Source: Pollenia angustigena
Lineage: Eukaryota > Arthropoda > Insecta > Diptera > Polleniidae
Assembly: GCA_930367215.1 (NCBI GenBank)
Contig: OV884058.1
Location: forward strand, 108,337,802-108,401,801
Direction: 5' to 3'
Length of the DNA stretch: 64,000 bases
Part shown: positions 12,252 through 23,103 of the stretch, piece by piece
Layout of the letters: each line of letters begins with the position of its first letter
Position numbering within the stretch: the stretch's first letter is position 1
Made by a program: the position numbers and the translations under genes
Notes under the pieces: generated by a model
The model's database searches: none
Told to the model about the DNA's origin: nothing
The model's input: the letters and a program-made list of their open reading frames with translations, nothing else

Positions 12252-12643
12252 AAGGCTCAGTTAGTCTTTACTTTCTGTTGCTGTTCTGTTCCGTGCCGTT
12301 CTGTTACGAAATTGTAATAGTTAGTTTTTCTGTAGTAATTTATCAGCCATTTATGAGAAATTTATTAGTTTTGCACCGTCCATTGTTTTCCTTCAATAAC
12401 TTTGAAGCACATCAATTTGAAGAAATAAAATTTTATGAATTCTTAAAATCAAAAAACAATAATAAAAAATGTATTTTTTATTATTTTTTTTGCTGTCACT
12501 GACAATTACTTAACATGTTTTTGAATTTAACAAACTGAACCGCAACAGAACAGAAAAACTAATCAATTTCATAGGTTTTTTAATAACAAAAACTAATCAG
12601 CTGATTCGTAACAGAACAGAAAGTAAAGACTAATTCTGCCTTT
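12252..12643. mobile_element. MITE with TTAGTCTTTACTTTCTGTT ends
   Basis: The left arm AAGGCTCAGTTAGTC continues into TTTACTTTCTGTT. The right arm AACAGAACAGAAAGTAAAGA then CTAATTCTGCCTTT is its complement. GTTCTGTT-type repeats recur inside. No coding content. Confidence 0.75.
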
Positions 12644-12714
12644 AAATAGCTAGAAAACAGAAATGACAGTGCTTACTGTAATGTATGTGAGAAAAATAAA
12701 CTCAATCATGTAAG

Positions 12715-14026
12715 CACTGTTGCCAACTTTTTTTGAACATTTCCCGCCAAATCGGTCGTCAAAACCGCTAGAAACCGCTAAATATTTAATTCAGCGGGAT
12801 TTTTTTTAAAAGTACCGCTAAACCTAAACATTTTTAAAAGTTTCATATAAATCTAGATATAGGCTGCTTTTTCAAAGGTATACGACTCCCAAATCAAGTT
12901 ACATACTAAGGTTTCGAACTTCCCTAGTTATTTTATTCATCTGTGCGAATCTTTGATACCCTCCACGAACAGTTAGAATATTTCCGAAGTGGTCTTTTTA
13001 TGGGTCATATGGTAAATTATGGGCCGATCTTCAAAAAATTTGAACAAGTAATTTATTGTCTTATAAAACTTTGGCTGACCAAATATTATTATAATAGAAC
13101 ACAGATTGAATACTTTACGGTTCTACGCGTTATAAAGCTTTTTCCGAGAGTATGCTTTATATGGGGCCTATGGTAAGGTTTGGTTTGATCTGCACGATAG
13201 TTGACAGTGTATTTTCTGGTCGTTTTGTATGACTAGAAACCAAAATTTATAAAAATATAAATATATAAATGATTTGTTAGGGCTTTAGACGTTCTGTTTT
13301 TCAAGAGTATGTTTTATATGGGGCCTATGGTAAAATATGGGCTAAAAATCACGAAAATTGACAGTGTGATTTCTAGTCATATAAAACTGTGGCGGACCAA
13401 ATGTATTGTAATAACATTATTTGTTACGTTTTTAGGCATACAATTTTTAGTCATATAGAACGAATCTGTGCATAATCTTATATAAATATGTGCAATCCGC
13501 CACTAGTTATGCTACTTTTTGTACCAAATGATAAATTTTTTAGGGTGGTTGTTCCAAAATTTTTGGTAATTATTTGCCGTTTTAAGCAATTAGATAAAAT
13601 TAATTACATGAAAGTAAGTGAATTATGTATATTGCTTAGGTTTTATCGAGACAATTTTTATCAATACCTTACATTTTGTTTCAAAATTTTAAGCAAGCTT
13701 AAAGTTGTTAATTGTTACATACAGCCCTTACAAAATACTAACTGCAAATCGAAAAAAAAATTTTTATACAAACTTCAGTTCACTAAAACTATAAAAGAAA
13801 TTAAAATTGTGAACATGCACAAGTAGTTTCAGCCAGAAAACCAAAAAGAAAAAGCAAAAAATCTATTATCTTAAATTTTAGAAAGGTTTTCATAGCGAAA
13901 ATGAGCCGCTAAAAGTTGTTTGAAAATCGCTGGATTTCCCGCTTGCCGCTAAAACGTATTTTTCCCCGCTATTCACATTTCAAAAACGCTAGATTTAGCG
14001 GGAAAATCTCTAAATTGGCAACAGTG
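12715..14026. mobile_element. Non-autonomous hAT, CATGTAAG duplication
   Basis: The ends CACTGTTGCCAACT and, inverted, CACTGTTGCCAATT are flanked by a perfect 8-bp duplication CATGTAAG (12707-12714, 14027-14034). Subterminal regions repeat CCGCTAAA/TTTAGCGG. The interior is mostly a copy of the TATGGGGCCTA dispersed repeat. No transposase. Confidence 0.85.
12955..13480 (+). repeat. Copy of the TATGGGGCCTA dispersed repeat
   Basis: It begins ATACCCTCCACGAACAGTTA and contains three units around TATGGGGCCTATGGTAAA or its variant TATGGGTCATATGGTAAATT. It matches the repeat at 2722-3408 but lacks the terminal GGTGGAGGGTAT. Confidence 0.65.
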
Positions 14027-14432
14027 CATGTAAGTCATATTAAAAATCACGAAGAAACTACACTCCACGCACAAAATTATGAAGCAAAAAAACAACAAGT
14101 TTCTATTGAAAAGTTTTTATACATGCAAGAGGATTCGATTTACCAACAAGTTAGAAATGCAGAACTGAATTTAGTGATGTTCTTACCCAATAAAAAATGG
14201 AGCTTCCAACGAAGCACGTTTGTAAGGGAGAAACATAAAAGTTTCGCTTACCATTGCGCTTACGGAAGACATGAATTTTATATGGCGAGTTCCCACTTTG
14301 AAGCAATACATTTTTGACACATAAAGCGCATTATTTAGCGCACATAAAAATTGTTGGATGTAACGATCAGCTTTACACACTGAATGTTTTGATACCGTGA
14401 TTTTTTAGTATTCTCCCTTACAAACCTGCTTC

Positions 14433-16074
14433 GTGGTAAGGGAAAACCGTACGAAGTCGCGATTTGAAAAAAAGAATGTAAATTGGCTTGAAGGCACATT
14501 TACAATTAAGTTTACTGAGGCTGAATGTTCTACCAGTTCTGCACTTGGTCGGCCCCGCAAATCGTTTGGGGAGTGCTGTGATCGCGCCAAACGATACAAA
14601 AGGGATGAAGTACGTTCTATGTTTCCTCAAGAAGTAATTGATTTTTCTTCTAATATTTCAAAAACCAACCACAAAATTTGTACATTAAAAACTTTGGGGA
14701 TGTTTACAAAGCTTGAACTTACAAAAGAAAAATACGAGTATCTAATGCATTGGTTACAAAATGAAGGATATAACATACTCGTACCATACAAACAACTCAC
14801 GAAAGAAAAAACTAACAGTTATCCTCTAGAAATTTCTAGCACTGAAAGTTCAGGCAGTGTACCTCTGCAAAATCTGTTGGATCATACTGCTAAAAGAGTC
14901 CTAGAGACCAAATCAGTAAAGGAAATAAATAATATTGAAAGCGGAAATCTAACAATGTACTTTAAATGGGGATGTGATGGGGCATCTGGTCAAAGCGAAT
15001 ACCAACAGAGGTTTTCAGATGATCAAATTTCTGACTCTCATTTATATATGACATCAGTTGTACCACTAAAATTATCATTGAGTGATGACATAAATAAATT
15101 AGTATGGAACAACAATAAACCTTCTTCCACACAATATTGTAGAACACTACAGTTTGCGTACGTTAAAGAGACACCTCAAGTTATACGAGAAGAAAAGAGA
15201 AGAGTCGATGAGGAGATATCTCAACTAAAAGAATTTGAGTTAACAGTAAATAATCGTAACTTTAAAGTTAAACATGAATTATATTTTACAATGATTGACG
15301 GCAAGACAGCACAATCAGTAACAGAGACACCAGCAGCATCTTCTTGTTTTATTTGTGGAGCAACAACATCCAAGATGAATAAAATCGAAGAAGTTCAAGC
15401 TATGCCCGTAAATGAACAAGCACTGCAATTTGGTATGTCACCACTTCATGCGCGTATTAAGCTGATGGAGTGTCTTTTGCATGTAGCTTACAATCTTGAA
15501 TTTAAACGTGGAAGAGTCGACTCAAATACTCGTCCGATAAGAGAATCCCGAAAATGTTTGATAAAGCGTGAAATTAAAGAGAAAATTGGAATACAGGTTG
15601 ATACTGTTAAACAAGGCTCTGGTACGACAAATTCAGGAAATACGTCACGAAGATTCTTTGCTAATAATCAAGAGGTTTTCAACAATTCTCGAAGCTATAA
15701 CCATTACCGAGGCACTAGATCCGAAAAAATTTGGTGATTTTTGTCTGGAGACGGCACAAAAGTTTGTTGCACTGTACGAGTGGTACAATATGCCACCAAC
15801 ACTCCACAAAATTCTGATTCATGGAAAATATATAATTGAAAAGTGTATTTTTCCTGTAGGCTTATTATCCGAAGAGGCTCAGGAAAGTCGTAACAAAGAC
15901 TATAAAAAATATCGCCTTAGACACTCCAGAAAATGCAGTCGAATTGCCACGAACGAAGATATTATGCACCGAATGATGGTAACATCAGATCCCATGATCT
16001 CACACTTGACTCCTTCATTTAGCCAGAAAAAGCATAGTGATATAAGCGACGAAGTTAAGGCTCTTTTAGAATAA
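14433..16074 (+). pseudogene. Transib transposase (RAG1-related DDE), one frameshift
   Basis: Two overlapping plus frames (14433-15737, 434 codons; 15568-16074, 168 codons) together cover most of a Transib-superfamily transposase, the family from which vertebrate RAG1 derives. The first holds a GRPRKSFGECCDRAKR block (residues 39-54) and WGCDGASGQSEYQQRF with the likely first catalytic Asp (D182). It continues with PSSTQYCR and FAYVKET (230-246), YFTMIDGKTAQSVTET with the second Asp (D289), and the CFICGA zinc motif (305-310). The second frame continues with WYNMPPTLHKILIHG and LLSEEAQESRNKDYKKYR, holding the expected catalytic Glu, then the SRK.SR..TNEDI and TSDP motifs. A small indel around 15660-15690 separates the frames. 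The catalytic residues are otherwise retained, so this is a young corpse. It sits inside the hAT at 10662-19145. Its terminal repeats were not identified. Confidence 0.85.
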
Positions 16075-16080
16075 TAAATT

Positions 16081-16420
16081 AAAAAGTAGATTTAAAATAA
16101 ATAATAAATTAAAAATTAAAAAAATCATTTAAATTTTTTGTTAGTTAGGGCTTTTTACATTGTAGGTAACGATATACATTTGTCTAGCTTTCTTTATTTT
16201 GATTACTTTTGTATATAACTATATAAATAAAACTAAGTTTGTGATGAAATTAAAATTAGATTTAAAATAAATAATGAATTAAAAAAATCATTTACATTTT
16301 TTTTGTTAGTTAGGGCTTTTTACATTGTAGGTAACGATATATATTTCTCTAACTTTCTTTATTTTGATTACTTTTGTGTATTACTATATAAATAAAACTA
16401 AATTTGTAATGAAATCATTA
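16081..16420 (+). repeat. Tandem duplication in the Transib 3' region
   Basis: Two ~165-bp copies sit head to tail just after the transposase stop. Each holds TTAGTTAGGGCTTTTTACAT and TTTATTTTGATTACTTTTGT. Confidence 0.75.
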
Positions 16421-17171
16421 TATTTTTTGAAAAATATACTTTTTTCCTCACATCCATACAAAAATCCCCAGTGTGTGCCGTAGCACTTGAAATGTTTTTT
16501 TTTTTTTAATAAAAGTTGTTGAGAGTTCTTTCACTTACTTTACTGCATTTCTGTATGTCTTATTGCGTAGCGCATATTTGTGAGCTTATTTTTTTAAATG
16601 TACCTTTAGTGCTTCGCAAAATGATAAAAATTTTTATTGGGTAGTCACTAATAATTTGCCATTTTTACTAATGGATACACTTATGCTTGTGTTGACGAAA
16701 TAACAACAAAGCAACAGCCGAACGTTCATTGTCACAGGCCAAACAAAGAAGTTTATAGTGTACATGTGTTGACGTCACACAAGCAGCATTTCTATTCCTA
16801 TGCACGCGTGCATAGGATTTGCAAATGTGCCCGTCACTGGTTTAAATTGAATAGGTGAAAAAAAGTACAGCCAAATTACACAACAAAAACCGTTTTTTGT
16901 TTTCAATCTTGAATACCCTGAAGAATCAGAGTTATTCTACAATTTTATACAAAGTTGTATGTATGAAATTCCTCTGTCAAAAAAATCTTCCAAAATTTGT
17001 ACAATTAAGCATGAGCTATTACAATTTAACAATTAAAACAAGTTATTTTTAAACCATATTTAAATAAAACATATATTTTAAATATTATCATTTTGCTTCA
17101 TTTAACCATCAACTGAATTGATTTAACAAACTTATTCAATTAACAATTTGTTTGATTCAATAATTTGCGTA
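16421..17171. other. Nested-insertion debris, nothing coding recognised
   Basis: It includes CCCAGTGTGTGCCGTAGCAC near 16471 and the palindrome CCTATGCACGCGTGCATAGG near 16797, which could be remains of transposon ends. The boundaries of Transib on this side could not be fixed. Confidence 0.35.
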
Positions 17172-17555
17172 CACTCAAAATATTATGTAGTTAAATTCAA
17201 ACGAAAATTCATTTTAAACAAATTAAAATTCATTTAAAAAACGGATCATTTACATTTCATTTAAAACAAATGATTTTTACAGTCATTTTAAAATTTTTTA
17301 TTTATTAAACAGCATATTCCTTAAAATTGAATAGTTTTAACTTTAAAAAAATACATTTTAACCGACAAAAATCAAACTACATAAAAAAATAAAAACGAAA
17401 AAACATTATTTTTTGGTATTTTGTTTTTTGAATAACAAACAAAAATGTTAAAAAATAAAATTATTCGTAAAATAACTATATTTTTATTCAAATTTAACAC
17501 TACGGAAAACGAATTTAATAACTCACAAACAGTTACTGTAATAATTTTATAAGTG
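17172..17555. mobile_element. TA-flanked element, CACTCA family, copy 1
   Basis: It starts TA|CACTCAAAATATTATGTAG and ends ACTGTAATAATTTTATAAGTG|TA. Interior blocks (GAAAATTCATTTTAAACAAA, AAACGGATCATTTACATTT) match the inverted copy at 60312-60934. The same ends occur at 36993-38031. TA duplication suggests a Tc1/mariner-type MITE. Confidence 0.8.
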
Positions 17556-17967
17556 TAATTGAATTTAGAGTGTATTTCAAATACACTGTTTAATTGATTC
17601 AATTAAAAATTTAATCGATTTAATGCAAAAATTCAATCACTGTTTTAATCAATACAATTATTAAAATAATTAATTTTCTGTATTGTAATCAATTACGTTA
17701 GTAATTCATTCAATTAAAATATTGATATTTTTTTAATTAATTTGTTAATTCATTCAATTAAAATATTGTTTAATATTAATAATTTTTTCCATTATTTTTG
17801 TAATTAAAATGTAAAAACTGTTTAATTGAAAAAAATCCTTGTTTTGCAATTTTTGCAAATTTGAGTAATTGGTATAATCATTTCGGTGATAGGTTATAAT
17901 TAAACAATTTTTTGCTTGTTTCAATTATTTTGGTGATCAAAACCGTTTTTTACTTTTTTCTGTGTAG
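17556..17967. mobile_element. Right remnant of a CACAGAAAAA-type TA element
   Basis: Very AT-rich sequence rich in ATTCAATTAAAA motifs ends TTTTTTCTGTG|TA. This matches the right end of the element at 29775-30798. hAT coding sequence resumes directly afterwards. The matching left end was not found. Confidence 0.5.
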
Positions 17968-18876
17968 TCTGCCAAATTTATTAAGAGAATGTTGCCCGGA
18001 CTCCGCTATTGCTAAGAAATGACATTGTGCTAGAACACAACAAGGTCGCAAAGGTGTAATCTCTGCCTTACAAAATAAAAAATTTTCTTTAATTGTCGAT
18101 GAGACCAACTGATGTTTCGTCTAAAAAGTGTGTGGTTTTAGTGGCAAGATATGTGGATAATGGATTGCCTTATTTATACAGCAGTATTAAAACCACTTTT
18201 ATTCTAATTTTGTGTAACTTTGTCCAAAAAAAATATATTAACGAAAATTTAAATTTCGACTATGAAAATAAGAATTTAGAAATTGTGACCATTTTTATCG
18301 GAGCAAAAGCAGAAGTTTTTTTAAGAGATCATTTTGATAATTAATAATTAAATAATTAAAACTAATTTAGTGCAGTTTTACATCGCATTTTTAAATCAAC
18401 TTAAAAAAAGATTTGACTTTGATAGATCTGACTTGCAATTTTTGAAATAAATAGCACCACCTGAAACTTTATCTAAAAATGACAAATCAATTCTGCCTTT
18501 GTTATCAAAGTTCGAGCAGTTGGTAGATTGTGATAGCGATAAAATTGTATCTCAGTGGAATGTACTAAGAGTTAGTGATCACAACTTGAATGATGAAATG
18601 GAGATTGATGTTTTTTGGGAAAAAGTTGGCAACATTAAAAATGGTCTCAATGAAAATATTTTTAGCGATCTAGTTAAATTTGTTTTCAATTTATTGTCTT
18701 TACCGCATAGTTCAGCAGCTGCGGAAAGAAAATTTTCAACACTAGCGTTAGTAAAAACAAAACTCCGAAACAGACTGGAATTATGTTCCTTAAATAATAT
18801 TATGATGTGCAAGGAAATGATAAATACAACTGATTCGCAGTATATATGGTCAGCAAAAAGAGACTTTAAAAACTAA
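17968..18876 (+). pseudogene. hAT transposase core and C-terminal dimerisation domain
   Basis: This is the downstream part of the transposase of the hAT at 10662-19145. Blocks in order are SLPNLLRECCPDSAIAKK (17968), then KFSLIVDET holding the likely first catalytic aspartate, and after a frameshift VSSKKCVVLVARYVDNGLPY (18118-18180). The final frame 18499-18876 (125 codons) contains FVFNLLSLPHSSAAAERKFS and LALVKTKLRNRLELCSL, the hallmark hAT C-terminal dimerisation domain. Part of the insertion-domain region is missing between 18345 and 18380, and stops interrupt 18380-18498. It is non-functional but clearly of the BED-finger hAT type with 'PHSSAAAERKFS'. Confidence 0.85.
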
Positions 18877-19501
18877 AATTTTTTCCAAATATATACTTAT
18901 ATGTGGTTTTTTTTACTTCCATTATTACAAATGAATTGTTATTTATTTTTATAAACATACATATTCATAAACATTGTTATGCATAAACTTTTTGTTATGT
19001 TTTTTGTTTTTAAATAAATAAATATATTTCTTTAATATAAATTCCATTGCTTTTAATTAATTTCTTTATGGTAGGTTGACACGCGATTTGGTAGTTTTTG
19101 AAATTAAATTTGGTAGGAAAAAAAAATTTGTCAGTGGCAACGCTGTTCTACACCTTAATTCTTTTTTTCATGATCTCTTTTATATCTTTAAATATATACC
19201 TTCGGTAGTGAAAAAATGCCCTTTAAGTTTTTGTCTTTTTTTTAATTCATATTTTTTTGATAAGTATTTGATATATCGTTTTTTTATATTAAAAAAAAAA
19301 AGGTTTGTGAAGTAAAGTTCCTATTTTGTTTAAACCAATAAAAATAATTTTTGGTTTCTTTATTTTTTGTAATTAAAAATGTATTAGCTTATTTTTCAAA
19401 AACAAATAATTATAAAAAAATATAAAAAGTATTTTTAGAAGGGTAAAATTTACCACCACGTCATAAGGTATGTCCCGAAATTTCACCTCCACAGTTAAAG
19501 G

Positions 19502-19869
19502 TTAAATAAATTGCCGACTTGAGTTAGATACAATAGGGCAATTCCACGCATAAGTCTACAATTACCTGGCGTTTACATTTGCCAGTACTGGCAAGACAGT
19601 AAGCATATACATATTAGTTGGCAAAACAATGCAAAAACAAAATAGCTGTAAAAGTGTTTATGTATTAGTGAAAAAGTTTGAATGAAACGCCATGTTAATG
19701 GAAAAAATTAATATCTGATTTTTGTAGTAAAAATACTTAAGAATGGTGGCAACATTATGTTACTTTTAAGTTTTTATAGTGGCAACAATTTTTTGATATT
19801 TTTTTATTATTATTATTTAAAAAAATTTGAATTAAAAAAAAAAAATTTTTTATGTTTTTGAAACATTTA
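19502..19869. other. Intergenic, nothing recognised
   Basis: It includes GGTGGCAACATTATG and AGTGGCAACAATTTT motifs that resemble hAT ends, but no pair with a target duplication. Confidence 0.35.
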
Positions 19870-20451
19870 GGGCGATTCTATTCTAGACAACTTTTAACAT
19901 CAATTTCCAAATCACACTTTTTGATACTTTTTTGATGCCAATTTAAAGTAAAATGTATATATTTTATAATAATATAATTTTTTTAGACGTAAGCTTAAAT
20001 ATAAATTTGTTTTGCACTTCGAATCAATAAGATTCATAGATTTGGCGCGAACAGAAAATGCATTGCATGTTGCACCCGTCATGGCTTAAAGAGCAAATTT
20101 CTTATTCTTGGATTATATTTCTCTACGATGTTTGATTTGATAATCATCGTCTGATATCTCATCTTTCACAATAAAAAAGAATAATACAATAACAGTTTAA
20201 AAACTAACAGAGTTTTGTGTTTTTGTGGTATGATCTTATGAAAGTGGGCCGATTTGGTTGCACCCGTCATGCACTTTAAAGCTCACTCGTGGCTATTTGA
20301 CCGTTTTATATAAATTCTTGTAAAAATATAAAAATAGTATATAAAAAATGTTACCCCTTCTAGAAATAACTTAATTGCAAATGTGTTTTTTTCTATTAGT
20401 AAAAGACGTTTAAAGCGTCTAAATGTTGCACCCGTCAGAATAGAATCGCCC
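19870..20451. mobile_element. MITE with GGGCGATTCTATTCT ends
   Basis: The left end GGGCGATTCTATTCT is matched by AGAATAGAATCGCCC at the right, with TTTA on both flanks. TTGCACCCGTCA/TGCACCCGTCATG is repeated three times inside. No coding content. Confidence 0.8.
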
Positions 20452-20770
20452 TTTATATATCTTATTTCTGAAAAGGGTTTGTTTTGAATTATTTTAGTTT
20501 CAAAGTTGGTTCCAAACTTATTATTAGTGAATTCCTTAAGGTGGTGTTTATATTCAAAAATAGCATTTTAACGAGTTCGTTAATTACATTTTGTATCTTT
20601 CAAACAATTTAAGAGTTCCTTTTTTATGCGCTGTGATTTCTAAAGTTTCATGTAAAAATACTGACATTTTTACTATACAAAGGGAGTGTAGTGTCGGTCA
20701 CGTTTTGGGCTGCTTTCACCAAAAGTAAATTTGAATGTATTCATGCACATTCTATGCATGCTGATGAAAG
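20452..20770. other. Intergenic, nothing recognised
   Basis: No supported frame or repeat end. Confidence 0.35.
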
Positions 20771-21043
20771 TTAGTCTGATTTCATACGGCTCATGTCTTA
20801 TTGACAAGATTCTTCCATTTTCTTCTTTGAACATGAATTGGTGTTCAAATGATTTATGTATGTCATGTTGACGACATGTGCTTTTTTGATATTGAAAACA
20901 ATAACAAAATTAAACAACGAATGAAAAAGCAAAACGTAAAGACAGTACATGCATCTGTGTACTCGTTTCTTTTCCCCTCGTCCCTCTCGCCTATAAAGTA
21001 GCAATCTTGTCAATAGGACATGAGCCGTATGAACTCAGACTAA
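20771..21043. mobile_element. Foldback MITE with ~42-bp arms
   Basis: The left arm TTAGTCTGATTTCATACGGC then TCATGTCTTATTGACAAGAT is mirrored at 21000-21043. The interior is AT-rich with no coding frame. Confidence 0.75.
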
Positions 21044-21299
21044 GCGAGTTTTTTAAGCGCAATATATGCATATAAGCGAGTCTTTATAAATGTCAAGCTA
21101 GCTAAGTACATACTTGCTTAAAGTATTAAGTATATCAGTATTTGTTTGCCATAAGTACACATTGACAAAAAGAAGAAGTAAATTAGTAATAAATTATTGT
21201 TTCTTTTAAGTACTTATTGTCATTCTCTGGTGCACACGCTTAAGAACTTTACCAACAAGCTGATTCTCTCGCTGCTTATTTTATCTGTTAACCGTTTTA

Positions 21300-21324
21300 A
21301 ATAATAATAATAATAATAATAATA
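21300..21324. repeat. (AAT)n microsatellite
   Basis: Uninterrupted TAA triplets. Confidence 0.9.
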
Positions 21325-21917
21325 ACAAAATAAAACTATTTAGTTTTTAATCTTACAAATTTAAAGTTAAATGACGAGATGGTTTTCACTTCATTTCTTT
21401 TGGTTTACTTATTGTTTTCTTTGGTTTTCTTTAAAAAATTGTTTTTTTTTTTTATCAAAATAAGATATTTATCTCTTTCTCTCTTTGACTAAAAATAAGC
21501 AAAAAAAAGGTGCTTATTTATTTTCATAGCATTTTGGCCATAATTCTTTTTTAATTCTCCCTCCTTTGCATTGTATATGAGAAGTATCTGAAGGTTTTTT
21601 TTTTGCTAACCAAAAAAAAACCACAGAAGAACTTGTAGCAAGTAGCAACAATAATGACAAGAAAAACGTCTTTAATTTCTATTGGTGGTATAACTTAAAA
21701 AAGCGGGACTCACAACAAATAGCGTATTTGTGTCTTTAATAACAATTATACTTTTAACGTTCACAATTGATTTGCTTGAAGCGATCATTGACTGAAAATC
21801 GTGATAAATGTGCGATCAAACTCGGCCACATGTTGCAAGCAAATATTTGCTGGAAAGTTTTAGAACGCTGTTTCCGCTCATAACACAAGCTCTCTCACTA
21901 TCTATTGTTACAGTGTA
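21325..21917. other. Intergenic, nothing recognised
   Basis: T-rich sequence with short homopolymers. No supported feature. Confidence 0.35.
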
Positions 21918-22383
21918 ATTCTATGCAGTGTTACCGTCGGATATTTTAAAAAAGTACCAAAAAAAAGGGGATATCTGCAAAAAAAGTGGCACAAAAAAGA
22001 GGATTTAAACAAAATGGGTAGATCTTTTAAAATTAAAATAAGTACACCACATTATGTATTTTTTACGTTTTTTTTCTATTTATTATAATTTTAAATGGTA
22101 TAAAAACATAACAAAAAACATTGTATAGTAATTATATACACTTAAAAACAATTGATCGTATTACAATAGACATACAAACTTACTTACAAATGGCTCATTT
22201 AAAATAAATATTTTGTAAATATTTCTCTCGAGAAGTAATTTTTATAAAATATTTACTTTTATGTTTTGGTAATTCAAAAACGTTAAACTTGTTTTCTGCC
22301 AAACATGTTTTTTAGATTATGAGATTGTTGCAGCAAATAGAAGATATTTATGTATGTATGTACATATGTGTTTTATATGTATA

Positions 22384-23023
22384 TTAGAGCGACTCAAGTT
22401 GTATGGAAGCAAAATTCGTGCTCGATGTACCCTCCTAAAAATGAACCTTGGACATTTTTAAGATGACATTTTGAATATTTCGGCTCCAGCTTTGACCTCT
22501 CGTGAGCTGGACCAGTTTGAAAAAGGGTATATTTTTGCATGTTTTGTTAATTTAAGAATCTGTTTCCTTACCAACATATACCAACATTGCATTTTTGTCA
22601 AAACGCGAACTAGCACGATTTCCAAAAAAAACTGAGACACGTATTTAATTAAATCGACTAAGGATTAAAATATGTTAATTTGGCACTTTTATTACAAACA
22701 ACCCCGAACAAAAAATTCAAAAACCATTTTTTTTACAGAAAATCCCTAAAAAAAAAGGACATGCATGAACGTCCTTGGACAAATTGTATACACAGTTGGA
22801 CGCGCCTTAAAAAAACCTTTCTTACGATACCCAATTTGTATATGTTGGTAAGGAAACAGATTCTTAAATTAACAAAACATGCAAAAATATACCCTTTTTC
22901 AAACTGGTCCAGCTCACGAGAGGTCAAAGCTGGAGCCGAAATATTCAAAATGTCATCTTAAAAAAGTATAAGGTTCATTTTTAGGAGGGTACATCAAGCA
23001 CTTTTTTTGGTGAGTCGCTCTAA
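22384..23023. mobile_element. Foldback element with ~190-bp near-identical arms
   Basis: The arms start TTAGAGCGACTCA and run through GGAGGGTACATCAAGC-like sequence, CGGCTCCAGCTTTGACCTCT and CTTACCAACATA. Each arm contains the same short frame (AKIYPFSNWSSSREVKAGAE), so that peptide appears once on each strand. This is a consequence of the palindrome and not evidence for a gene. The spacer is about 200 bp. The ends resemble TTAGAGTG sequences near 50330 and 61410. Confidence 0.8.
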
Positions 23024-23103
23024 TGTATATACATTAATTAATATATTTCATGTACTTTTCCTTCTAAATACATTTTCTTTGATTTATTAAAGACATTGTA
23101 TTG

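Larger units (their letters stand above)
12664..14200 (+). pseudogene. hAT transposase N-terminal part, split by a hAT insertion
   Basis: The frame reads SAYCNVCEKNKLNHV up to 12714 and then breaks at the inserted element 12715-14026. It resumes in the same frame at 14027 with HVSHIKNHEETTLHAQNYEA, then VRNAELNLVMFLPNKKWSF. Reading across the insertion gives C-x2-C...H-x3-H finger spacing, followed by the 'AEL..x..FL' block typical of BED-finger hAT proteins. The 8-bp duplication CATGTAAG encodes the HV(S) junction twice, so the insertion was into a coding frame. Sequence after ~14200 is lost to the next insertion. Confidence 0.75.
10662..19145 (+). mobile_element. hAT transposon (BED/zinc-finger type), heavily invaded
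   Basis: The ends are CAGTGTTGCC and, inverted, CAGCGTTGCC, flanked by a perfect 8-bp duplication TTCTACAC (10654-10661 and 19146-19153). Both ends have subterminal TTGGTAG repeats. Plus-strand remnants of its own transposase are recognisable in order: a zinc finger near 12664, the following block at 14027-14200, a catalytic-aspartate block at 17968-18345 and the C-terminal dimerisation domain ending at 18876. The remaining length is nested insertions. It lies within the TTAA-flanked element and is therefore younger than it. Confidence 0.85.
7484..19501. mobile_element. piggyBac-like element, TTAA-flanked, filled with nested insertions
   Basis: The left end is TTAA followed by CCTTTAACTGTGAAGGTG. 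The right end is CACCTCCACAGTTAAAGG followed by TTAA. TTAA duplication with CC-initial inverted ends is the piggyBac signature. The subterminal GTGGTGGTAAATTTTACCCT also recurs inverted at both sides. I see no piggyBac transposase inside, so it was probably non-autonomous or has lost its gene. Most of the 12 kb is later insertions, including hAT elements at 8871-9919 and 10662-19145. Confidence 0.65.

Noticed and set aside
13488..13826. 112-codon frame as a gene
   Set aside because: It lies inside a non-autonomous hAT and shows no recognisable motif; AT-rich composition explains the open frame.
22680..22961. 93-codon frame as a gene
   Set aside because: It is produced by the arm of a long palindrome; the mirror peptide occurs on the minus strand at 22458-22640.
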